The notes beneath the pieces are model-generated. The model did not search any database. It had not been told where the DNA came from and worked only from the letters and a program-made list of their open reading frames with translations. A stretch of DNA of 11,604 nucleotides, taken from the NCBI GenBank assembly GCA_030640215.1, contig DAOWJU010000044.1, positions 1-11,604 on the forward strand, given 5' to 3'. Shown piece after piece: positions 1-6,003 of the stretch. The translations under genes were made by a program, and so were the position numbers. Source of the stretch: Desulfuromonadales bacterium. GTDB lineage: Bacteria; Desulfobacterota; Desulfuromonadia; Desulfuromonadales; BM103. How positions within the stretch are numbered: the stretch's first letter is position 1; each line of letters begins with the position of its first letter.

Positions 1-399
1 GAGACGCAGGTTCTCGGCAACTTCGGTAAATTCGTCGAGCATGAAGGGCGGGGTCTTGGCTGGATTGAGAATGCGCAGTTCGCTGATCTCAATTTCGACT
101 TCACCGGTCGGCATCTTCGGATTGACTGTTCCATCTGGACGCGGTGAGACTGTGCCAATGGCAGCAATGACAAACTCGTTGCGAATCGCTTCTGCTTTGG
201 CGTGTGCTTCCGGGTCGCGGTCCGGGTCAAGGGCCATCTGGCAGATGCCAGTGCGGTCACGCAGGTCGATAAAAATCAGGCCACCATGGTCACGCCGACG
301 GTGCACCCAGCCCATAATGCAAACTTCTTTGCCGATATCTTCTTTGCGTAGATCGCCGCAGTAGTGAGTTCTTTTCCAGTCTCCGAGTATGTCGCTCAA
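1..399 (-). CDS. aspS: Aspartyl-tRNA synthetase, N-terminal part (cut by window edge)
   Basis: The 133 visible residues are the N-terminal anticodon-binding OB-fold region of a bacterial class II AspRS, which attaches aspartate to tRNA-Asp in the cytoplasm. Recognisable family stretches are [21 protein letters not shown] at about residues 31-51 (shown here in part as [10 protein letters not shown] and [11 protein letters not shown]), a [12 protein letters not shown] segment at 91-102, and [10 protein letters not shown] at 110-119. The catalytic core of the usual roughly 590-residue enzyme lies beyond position 1. I place the start at TTG 399. An in-frame TAA lies only five codons upstream, no ATG occurs before residue 29, and AAGGAG sits eight bases upstream of the TTG. 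The gene follows hisS after a 102-base gap on the same strand, so the two may be co-transcribed. Whether the enzyme is discriminating or non-discriminating (Asp/Asn) cannot be judged from this fragment. Confidence 0.95.
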   Translation of the reverse strand, partial: MSDILGDWKRTHYCGDLRKEDIGKEVCIMGWVHRRRDHGGLIFIDLRDRTGICQMALDPDRDPEAHAKAEAIRNEFVIAAIGTVSPRPDGTVNPKMPTGEVEIEISELRILNPAKTPPFMLDEFTEVAENLRL

Positions 400-435
400 G
401 GGGATAACTCCTTAAAAATAAATGTGGTATTACAC

Positions 436-464
436 TTGTGTTGTCAACGCTTCCCTCAGGTTTA
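436..464 (-). promoter_or_regulatory. Possible weak promoter upstream of aspS
   Basis: In the hisS-aspS gap the minus strand carries a perfect -35 hexamer, TTGACA. No good -10 element follows it at the normal distance: the best hexamer 17 bases downstream is CATTTA, a poor match. The site could give aspS some transcription independent of hisS, but the evidence is only one hexamer. I see no hairpin plus T-run terminator in this gap. Confidence 0.2.
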
Positions 465-501
465 AGGCAAGCAGTAATTATATCGATGCTCATCAGGAGC
501 G

Positions 502-1773
502 TCAAGCGCCATCAGCCTCGCCATTTATTTCGCTGAGCAGGCGGCTTTCAAGCCCGTTCAGATCAACTTCTTCCTGGCTGCTTTTATCCATATTGCGTAT
601 TTGCGCAACCCCTCGCGACAACTCATCTTCACCAAGGATCAGAACCCGACGTGCTTTTAACTTGTCGGCACGGCGCAGTTGGGCCTTAAGGCTCTTGCCG
701 GTATATTCCATCTCAGCCAGAATTCCCTGGCGTTGCAGCCGTGTCAGCATGGCAAAGCCAGCCTTGGTGCCTGCTTCTCCCAGAGTTGCTATGAAGAGCT
801 CCGGGCGAGGTGGCTCGATGCTTTGTTCGCCAAGCATCAGGGCCAGACGCTCGAGGCCGATGGCAAAGCCGATGCCGGGCAGAGCCGGGCCACCCAGATC
901 TTTGATCAAACCATCGTAACGGCCGCCAGCGGCAACGGCATTCTGTGCGCCGAGACTGTTGGTGACCATTTCAAAGGTTGTTTTCGTGTAGTAATCAAGT
1001 CCCCGCACCATGCGCTGATTGACCGTGTAGTCTACCGACAACGCGTCAAGGTGTTCTTTGACCTGGCTGAAATGGGTATCACAGCCAATGCAGAGGTTGT
1101 CGAGCATGGCAGGTGCGTCAACGGTTGCTTCTTTGCAGCCGGGAACCTTGCAGTCCAGCACGCGCAGTGGATTCGTGGTATAGCGGCGTTGACAATCTGC
1201 ACAGAGTACTTCGATGCGTTGTTCGAGGAATTTGATCAGAGCTTCGCGGTAGTCGGGACGGCATTCTGGACAGCCGAGTGAGTTGATCTGCAGGGCGACA
1301 TCGGGAATTTTGGTCGTCGCAAAATAGTGGCTGAGCATGGCCAGAACCTGGGCATCGATTTTCGGATCATCAACGCCGATTACTTCTGCACCGATCTGGT
1401 GAAACTGACGATAACGGCCCTTCTGAGGACGTTCGTGACGAAACATCGGGCCGATGTAGTAAAGCTTTGAGACTGGATCCTGAGCATAGAGTTTATGTTG
1501 AATGAAGGAACGCACAACGGGAGCTGTGCCTTCAGGTCGCAGAGTCATGGAGGTGCCGCCTTTGTCGCTGAAGGTGTACATCTCCTTTTCAACGATATCA
1601 GTGGTTTCACCGATTGAGCGGCAGAACAGCTCGGTTTTTTCGACGACCGGCACGCGGATCTCCCGATAGCCGAAGGCACCAAAAACCTGGCGTGCCTGTT
1701 TTTCAAGATACTGCCAGGTCTCAATGTCACCGGGCAGAATGTCGTTCATGCCTTTGATGCCAGTAATGTTCAT
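502..1773 (-). CDS. hisS: Histidyl-tRNA synthetase
   Basis: This 423-residue protein has the full length and layout of a bacterial class II HisRS, which charges tRNA-His with histidine. The class II core covers about residues 1-320. Motif 2 is at about 106-130 (YIGPMFRHERPQKGRYRQF, with R112 and E114). The histidine-recognition segments are RGLDYYTKTTFE at 257-268 and AAGGRYD at 281-287, and motif 3 is GIGFAIGLERL at 301-311. The C-terminal anticodon-binding domain is at about 325-415. The insertion between motif 2 and the histidine-binding segments carries four cysteine pairs (168/171, 191/194, 208/213, 228/231), a pattern I associate with many bacterial HisRS; metal binding is possible but not shown. 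The ATG start at 1773 has CGGAG ten bases upstream. Gene order hisS-aspS is common in this bacterial group. Confidence 0.97.
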   Translation of the reverse strand: MNITGIKGMNDILPGDIETWQYLEKQARQVFGAFGYREIRVPVVEKTELFCRSIGETTDIVEKEMYTFSDKGGTSMTLRPEGTAPVVRSFIQHKLYAQDPVSKLYYIGPMFRHERPQKGRYRQFHQIGAEVIGVDDPKIDAQVLAMLSHYFATTKIPDVALQINSLGCPECRPDYREALIKFLEQRIEVLCADCQRRYTTNPLRVLDCKVPGCKEATVDAPAMLDNLCIGCDTHFSQVKEHLDALSVDYTVNQRMVRGLDYYTKTTFEMVTNSLGAQNAVAAGGRYDGLIKDLGGPALPGIGFAIGLERLALMLGEQSIEPPRPELFIATLGEAGTKAGFAMLTRLQRQGILAEMEYTGKSLKAQLRRADKLKARRVLILGEDELSRGVAQIRNMDKSSQEEVDLNGLESRLLSEINGEADGA

Positions 1774-1809
1774 GGAATAAATACTCCGATACTTTCAATC
1801 GAATATGAA

Positions 1810-1855
1810 AAGGCGTAACGCATAAGGCGCAAAGGAAATATAGCAAGACGCAAAG
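1810..1855. repeat. Degenerate short repeats (AAGRCGCAAAG) in the hisS leader
   Basis: AAGGCGCAAAG (1824-1834) and AAGACGCAAAG (1845-1855) are 10/11 identical and 21 bp apart. A weaker copy, AAGGCGTAACG, lies at 1810-1820. Strings of this kind (cgcaaag and relatives) recur in intergenic DNA of many proteobacteria, as I recall. Here they fall in the predicted hisS 5' leader. The rest of the 1774-2023 gap shows only the promoter and direct repeat described separately. Confidence 0.4.
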
Positions 1856-1880
1856 TTAAACGCTTTGGTTGTAACCTCAA

Positions 1881-1919
1881 GTTCTAACACAGTAGGGTTT
1901 TTACTCGTTCTTACACAGT
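1881..1919. repeat. 13-bp direct repeat across the hisS promoter
   Basis: GTTCTAACACAGT (1881-1893) and GTTCTTACACAGT (1907-1919) match at 12 of 13 bases and are offset by 26 bp. One copy lies in the spacer of the putative hisS promoter and the other covers the predicted transcription start. The placement would suit a pair of operator half sites, but no regulator is identified. Confidence 0.5.
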
Positions 1920-1926
1920 CCGTCAA
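1898..1926 (-). promoter_or_regulatory. Putative sigma-70 promoter of hisS
   Basis: On the minus strand, TTGACG (1926-1921, five of six consensus bases) is followed after exactly 17 bases by TAAAAA (1903-1898, four of six). This points toward hisS and predicts a transcript starting near 1891, with a leader of about 118 bases. Two copies of a 13-bp direct repeat lie in the spacer and over the predicted start point. The call rests on hexamer matching by eye. Confidence 0.5.
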
Positions 1927-2023
1927 CCCATTAACTGGAGGTTCCGGTCTTTTCGCACTAGATTCTTAGCTGTCCGTTTTAGGTGGGGAGCATGGATGAG
2001 GGGTAAAGCAATCAGGGCGTGGA

Positions 2024-3397
2024 TCATGTTGTGCGAATCTCCGAGGCGCTCTTGGCAACGTTTCGGTCATTTTTACCCAGGTACATCGCTTTGTCAGCAA
2101 GGTCAATCATCTCATTCTTGGTTGTCGCGTGAATTGGATAGGTGGCGTGGCCTACTGTCGCTGTCAAGCGACAGGTTTTGCCCTTGCCAACGCTGAAGTT
2201 GAACTCTTCAATGGCGGAGCGAATACGCTCGGCAACAATCTTGGCTCCACGCGTGTCGGTTTCTACCAGCAGGGCGGTAAACTCGTCGCCGCCATAGCGA
2301 AAGAGCGTATCGGCGTCACGGACACATTCGCGCAACACCTCTCCTATCTGTCGAAGTACTCCGCTGCCGACCAGGTGACCATGCTCGTCGTTGATACCTT
2401 TAAAAAGATCCAGATCGATGAAGGCCAGGGAAAATTCCAGGCCATATCGCTCTGAACGACGAATCTCCTGTTCGAGGGCAATGTGCAGGTAACGATGATT
2501 ATAAAGTCCGGTGAGATCATCGGTGTAAATGAGCTCGCGGGTTCCTTGATACTGGCAGGCGTTGCGGAAGCCTAACTCCACCTGGTCGGCCAGGAACGTC
2601 AGGTTCTTTTTAGGGAGAGCTTCCGGAAATTCAGAGCCGCTTGGATTGCAGAGAACCAGAGCGCCATGCTCCTGATTCTCCCCGTTCATCGGAAAAACCC
2701 AGAGGCAAGAGAGATCCTTGAATGCCTCAGCAATCTCCGGGAAGTCGGCAACCTGCAGGCTTTCTGCCTGCTCCATTTGTGATGTTCTCTTAACCAGCAA
2801 CTCGGCCAAGCGTCTGGCTTGTTCCTCCTCAAAGCCGTTTGCCCCGATATGGCTGATGCTGCTCTGATTTGATACGTATGCCAGGCCACGGCCATGACCG
2901 AGCTCATTCAGCAGGGTGTTTAAAGACTCCTGGAAAAGTGTATCGACGTCGATTTGACCGGAAAGATGCTGACCTTTCTGGTAGAGGCGTATCTGGCTCT
3001 GGAGCAGCTGATTCTCGGCGATCAGGTTGCGCTGTTCAACGCAGGCCTTTATGGTATGACGGAGTTGTTCTGGATTGCATGGTTTGAGCAGGTAATCACG
3101 CGCCCCGCTTTTCAGGGCTTGTATGGCTGATTCTACAGTGGCGTTGCCGGTGGCGAGGATAATGTCCGGGGCTGGATCCAGCGAGCGGGTACGGCGGATC
3201 AGTTCCAGACCGCAGATCTCAGGCATGACCATGTCGGTCAGGACGACATCAACCTGTTTGTGAGCCAGGTAGTCTAGAGCTTCCTTGCCGGAACTGACCG
3301 CTTCAATCTCATACAGGTCGCCTTCGGAGAGAATCTCGGTCAAGAGACGCCGGAAGAAAACTTCATCATCAACAATCAGAATCTTTGGCTTTGGCAT
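2024..3397 (-). CDS. Response regulator with REC, GAF-like and GGDEF domains (diguanylate cyclase)
   Basis: This 457-residue cytoplasmic protein should make the second messenger c-di-GMP from two GTP under control of a phosphorylation input. The REC domain spans about residues 4-120, with acidic residues D10 and D11, phospho-acceptor D55 (LTDMVMP), T83 and K105, so it looks able to be phosphorylated. A helix at about 121-145 leads to a GAF-like region at about 150-285, assigned by size and pattern only. The GGDEF domain covers about 290-450: DDLTGLYNHRYL at 293-304, the intact active-site motif RYGGDEF at 367-373, and a product-inhibition site RDAD at 360-363, five residues before GGDEF. The protein therefore looks catalytically competent and feedback inhibited. 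The start ATG has only a weak GGGA ribosome site seven bases upstream. The gene sits 92 bases downstream of comEC with its own possible promoter. Its partner kinase is not visible. Confidence 0.93.
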   Translation of the reverse strand: MPKPKILIVDDEVFFRRLLTEILSEGDLYEIEAVSSGKEALDYLAHKQVDVVLTDMVMPEICGLELIRRTRSLDPAPDIILATGNATVESAIQALKSGARDYLLKPCNPEQLRHTIKACVEQRNLIAENQLLQSQIRLYQKGQHLSGQIDVDTLFQESLNTLLNELGHGRGLAYVSNQSSISHIGANGFEEEQARRLAELLVKRTSQMEQAESLQVADFPEIAEAFKDLSCLWVFPMNGENQEHGALVLCNPSGSEFPEALPKKNLTFLADQVELGFRNACQYQGTRELIYTDDLTGLYNHRYLHIALEQEIRRSERYGLEFSLAFIDLDLFKGINDEHGHLVGSGVLRQIGEVLRECVRDADTLFRYGGDEFTALLVETDTRGAKIVAERIRSAIEEFNFSVGKGKTCRLTATVGHATYPIHATTKNEMIDLADKAMYLGKNDRNVAKSASEIRTT

Positions 3398-3425
3398 AAT
3401 CAGGTCCCAAGTTTAAGAAGGTTTT

Positions 3426-3454
3426 AAGCTACCAAACTCCTTGAAATGAGTCAA
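3426..3454 (-). promoter_or_regulatory. Possible promoter of the REC-GGDEF gene
   Basis: On the minus strand, TTGACT (3454-3449, five of six) is followed after 17 bases by TAGCTT (3431-3426, only three of six). The 17-bp GTTATAAC repeat array begins at the -35 element and runs upstream from it, the position expected of an activator or repressor site array. An alternative reading takes one of the TTATAAT strings of the array as a -10 element, but it lacks a good -35 partner. Confidence 0.3.
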
Positions 3455-3519
3455 ATTATAACGCGCTGCCTGTTATAACGCCCCGCCTGTTATAACGCCC
3501 TGTCTGCCATAACACTCGG
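3452..3519. repeat. Four 17-bp tandem units centred on the palindrome GTTATAAC
   Basis: Units in exact 17-bp register are 3452-3468 (CAAATTATAACGCGCTG), 3469-3485 (CCTGTTATAACGCCCCG), 3486-3502 (CCTGTTATAACGCCCTG) and 3503-3519 (TCTGCCATAACACTCGG). The two middle units differ at one base, while the outer two are diverged. The core GTTATAAC is a perfect palindrome. The array encodes the last residues and the TAA stop of comEC and continues to the -35 element of the diguanylate cyclase gene. Confidence 0.85.
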
Positions 3520-6000
3520 CCTCTGCCGTTGCCATTGACCGTTGACTATATGAAAAGTCAGCATGCCCTCCAGGTCGGTTCTGAAAAGTGGCACCTGTTG
3601 TGTCGTGCATGCCTCGATGGTTTGTTGGTGTGGGAAGCCGTAAGAATTACCACGCCCCGCCGAGACGAACGCTGCTGAAGGTTTTACCCAGTCAAGATAC
3701 AACTTTGGTTGAGCGTGGCGGCTGCCATGGTGTGGCAATTTTAAAAGTGAGGCGCGGCCAGGAAGCCCTACTGCAATCAGCTGCTGCAGACCTCTCTTAC
3801 CCAGATCCGCAGTCAATAAGACACCGTCTTGCTGATTGCCAGCGAAGACGGCAATTGAACGCTCATTTATGTCCCGCGAACTTTGCAATGGCGCAAAGAG
3901 ACTGAGAGTCTGCTTCGTATCATGCCGATGCGGCCAGCCTTCATGCAGGTGAGTCCAACCTTCATCAAGGCGCTGCATGGTCACATTTCGTTGTTGCAAC
4001 ACCTCCAATAACTCCGGTGCGAGCTTGGCAAGCTCTCCGGCAAAGTAAAAGTTTTCAACCGGAAAGTGTCGCAGAATATAGGTCAGGCCGGAGCTGTGGT
4101 CAGGGTGATTGTGCGTGAGAACAACTCCCTGTAGATGATCAACGCCCATACGACCAAGGGCTGGTGCGATCAGCTGCTCTCCAGGGTCGATGCTCGATCC
4201 TGGCAGACCTCCGCCATCAACTAAATAGTGGATATCGTCAGCCAGAGAAACCAGAGTAGCGTCGCCTTGACCGACGCTTAAGGCTGTGACCTGAAAGTCA
4301 GCAACTTGTGGTTGTGCCAGCCAGGCTCCTCCCAGGCTTGTCAACAGAATGGCCAGTCGGCAAAGCCAGTGACGTTTCTCTTTGCCGAAGGGCAGTAAAA
4401 TAAAGAGGGTTCCGATCAGAAGAATCAGAGTGGATGCTGTGAGATAAAGTGTGATTGCAGCCAGTCCCGGCCACTGGCAGATGATAGCGACCACGTTGAT
4501 CGCAATGGTGACCAACTTGGCAGAGAGCAACAGGCCCCAGTCAGCGAGCAGAGTGGAAAAGGGCAAGCTTGCCATGCTGACCAGGCCCACAGGAACAGCA
4601 CCCCAGGCAATTAAGGGAATCGCAACCAGATTAGTGAGCAGCCCAGCAGGAGCGAGCTGGTGAAAATGCCAGAGCGTTGCCGGTGCTGTTGCCAGAGTCG
4701 CCGCCGTGGTGGTTAAAATCAGAGTGAGTGACCAACGGATCGGTTTCGAAAGCGTGGCGAGTGGTCTCTGCCAGCAAGGCAACCAGGCCAGAATACCTGC
4801 TACTCCGGCAAAGGAAAGCTGAAAGCCGGGCTGAAACAGGGCCAACGGATTGAAGAGCAGCAGGCATAGAGCTACTGTCGCCAGCAGCGCGAAGGCTGGA
4901 GTGCGACGACCACTTGCAAAGAGCAAGGCGAACAGAGAGACCATCAGAAAGGCCCGTCGGGTGGCCCAGGCGTTGCCGGTCAAAAACAGGTACGCTGCCA
5001 GAGGAACGATCAGGAGTACCGGTAGAATGCGTTGCGGCGGGCACCAGAGCATCAAGCGCTGGCTGCGCGTGTAGAGCCACTTGCCCATCTGGTAGAGCAG
5101 GAGTGCCAGCAAGCCGAAATGCAGGCCAGAAATTGCAAAGAGGTGGGCGACGCCGCTTGCAGAGAGGAGTTGACGTTGCTCCTTGCTGACACCACCACGG
5201 ATGCCGAGCAAGAGTGACTGCACAAGTCCTGCGGCATCTTCGGGGACGGTCTTCTCGATATGAGCGGCCAGCGTGTGCCGCAAGTTGTCCAACGATTTAC
5301 TCTGCTGTTCCGGGTGATTGACCAGCACAGCCAGATCCTCAGCGTGAGCGATAAACGCGGTGGCATAGACACCACGGGCTGCAAGATAAAGCGGATAGTC
5401 AAACTCTCCCGGGTTGCCGAAACGAAAAGGGCGGCGTAATCGAGAACGCCAGCGGACAATCTGACCGGGCCTCACCGTCAACTCTCCTTGCTTGATGTAG
5501 AGCAGAATCTCTCCCGAAACCGTGGCCGCTGCTTGTTTCTGCATGGCCTGGCGCATTTCAACCAGAAGCCGGTAGCCTCCTGTGGCTCTTTTTTCAGTAG
5601 TAATGACTGTGCCTTCAAAGATCAGTGGGGAAATGTCTGCAAAACGGCTGATATGGTTGGCGACAGCAGGTGGTTTAAGCTGTAGAGACGCGTTGAGGAA
5701 GCCAGCAACCAGCAAGAGGCCGAGGAGCGGAACCCAAGCCCATGGAGAATGACGCCCGGCGCGTGGATGACAAAACCTGGCCCATGGATGACAAAGCCTG
5801 ACCCATGGATGACAAAGCCTGACCCGGGGAGGACCGCAGTCGGGCAAACGAGGACCATAGGCGGGCAAACGATAGAGACCTGCCCATAACAACAGGAGAA
5901 ATCCGATGCTCATACCATAACCGGTCATGTCCCACGGCGCGACAAAACGCACCATGGCAACGCCGGTCGCATATGCGGCCAGCAGCACAAAGGGTCTCAA
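3490..6000 (-). CDS. comEC: ComEC/Rec2-type DNA uptake channel protein
   Basis: This 836-residue inner-membrane protein should move transforming single-stranded DNA from the periplasm to the cytoplasm. N-terminal hydrophobic segments (about 1-40 and 88-105) flank an unusual repeat-coded stretch at 42-88. An OB-fold-like DUF4131 region follows at about 120-220. The Competence domain, with several membrane helices, spans about 255-540 and includes the family stretch HLFAISGLHFGLL (286-298). A metallo-beta-lactamase-type domain fills about 565-825: LSVGQGDATLV (574-584), the metal motif THNHPDHSSG (629-638), LLTADLG (728-734) and LPHHGSRH (755-762). All hallmark residues are present, so it looks functional. 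The start is TTG at 6000, three bases after the stop of the upstream gene and without a clear ribosome site. Translational coupling would explain this, although ATG for residue 16 is an alternative. The stop codon lies inside the 17-bp repeat array. Confidence 0.93.
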   Translation of the reverse strand: MRPFVLLAAYATGVAMVRFVAPWDMTGYGMSIGFLLLLWAGLYRLPAYGPRLPDCGPPRVRLCHPWVRLCHPWARFCHPRAGRHSPWAWVPLLGLLLVAGFLNASLQLKPPAVANHISRFADISPLIFEGTVITTEKRATGGYRLLVEMRQAMQKQAAATVSGEILLYIKQGELTVRPGQIVRWRSRLRRPFRFGNPGEFDYPLYLAARGVYATAFIAHAEDLAVLVNHPEQQSKSLDNLRHTLAAHIEKTVPEDAAGLVQSLLLGIRGGVSKEQRQLLSASGVAHLFAISGLHFGLLALLLYQMGKWLYTRSQRLMLWCPPQRILPVLLIVPLAAYLFLTGNAWATRRAFLMVSLFALLFASGRRTPAFALLATVALCLLLFNPLALFQPGFQLSFAGVAGILAWLPCWQRPLATLSKPIRWSLTLILTTTAATLATAPATLWHFHQLAPAGLLTNLVAIPLIAWGAVPVGLVSMASLPFSTLLADWGLLLSAKLVTIAINVVAIICQWPGLAAITLYLTASTLILLIGTLFILLPFGKEKRHWLCRLAILLTSLGGAWLAQPQVADFQVTALSVGQGDATLVSLADDIHYLVDGGGLPGSSIDPGEQLIAPALGRMGVDHLQGVVLTHNHPDHSSGLTYILRHFPVENFYFAGELAKLAPELLEVLQQRNVTMQRLDEGWTHLHEGWPHRHDTKQTLSLFAPLQSSRDINERSIAVFAGNQQDGVLLTADLGKRGLQQLIAVGLPGRASLLKLPHHGSRHAQPKLYLDWVKPSAAFVSAGRGNSYGFPHQQTIEACTTQQVPLFRTDLEGMLTFHIVNGQWQRQRPSVMADRAL
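3925..3966 (-). repeat. 21-bp in-frame duplication in the 3' part of comEC
   Basis: Two adjacent 21-bp units encode DEGWTHL and HEGWPHR (ComEC residues 679-692), sharing EGW.H at the same positions. They lie in the metallo-beta-lactamase-type domain between the THNHPDH and TADLG motifs. They look like a tandem duplication that has diverged without breaking the frame. Confidence 0.55.
5739..5822 (-). repeat. Four 21-bp tandem units in the N-terminal part of comEC
   Basis: Two identical 21-bp units lie at 5781-5801 and 5802-5822 (plus strand: CCCATGGATGACAAAGCCTG plus A). A close copy is at 5760-5780, and a degenerate one (CCCATGGAGAATGACGCCCGG less its last base) is at 5739-5759. In the comEC frame they read VRLCHPW, VRLCHPW, ARFCHPR and a diverged AGRHSPW. 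The 21-bp period keeps the frame open. Confidence 0.9.
5829..5870 (-). repeat. Second family of 21-bp tandem units in comEC
   Basis: Two adjacent 21-bp units, 5829-5849 and 5850-5870, agree at 18 of 21 bases. Both start GAGGACC and end CGGGCAAAC on the plus strand. In the comEC frame they encode RLPAYGP and RLPDCGP (residues 44-57). They lie six bases from the CATGGATGAC family but have a different sequence. Confidence 0.8.
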
Positions 6001-6003
6001 GGG

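Noticed and set aside
290..505. 71-codon minus-strand reading frame spanning the hisS-aspS gap
   Set aside because: It runs into aspS in another frame, starts at a TTG without a ribosome site, and has no recognisable composition. It is a shadow frame.
679..1281. 200-codon plus-strand frame opposite hisS
   Set aside because: It is antisense to conserved HisRS coding sequence, and its translation shows no domain or ribosome site. Long antisense frames are common opposite such genes.
3452..3519. 17-bp array considered as a CRISPR remnant or recombination attachment site
   Set aside because: The units are contiguous with no spacers, there are no cas or integrase genes, and neighbouring genes show no disruption.
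4631..5459. Several minus-strand and plus-strand frames of 61-149 codons within comEC
   Set aside because: All overlap the membrane-domain coding region of ComEC, which has a continuous, recognisable frame. Their composition is that of out-of-frame translation.
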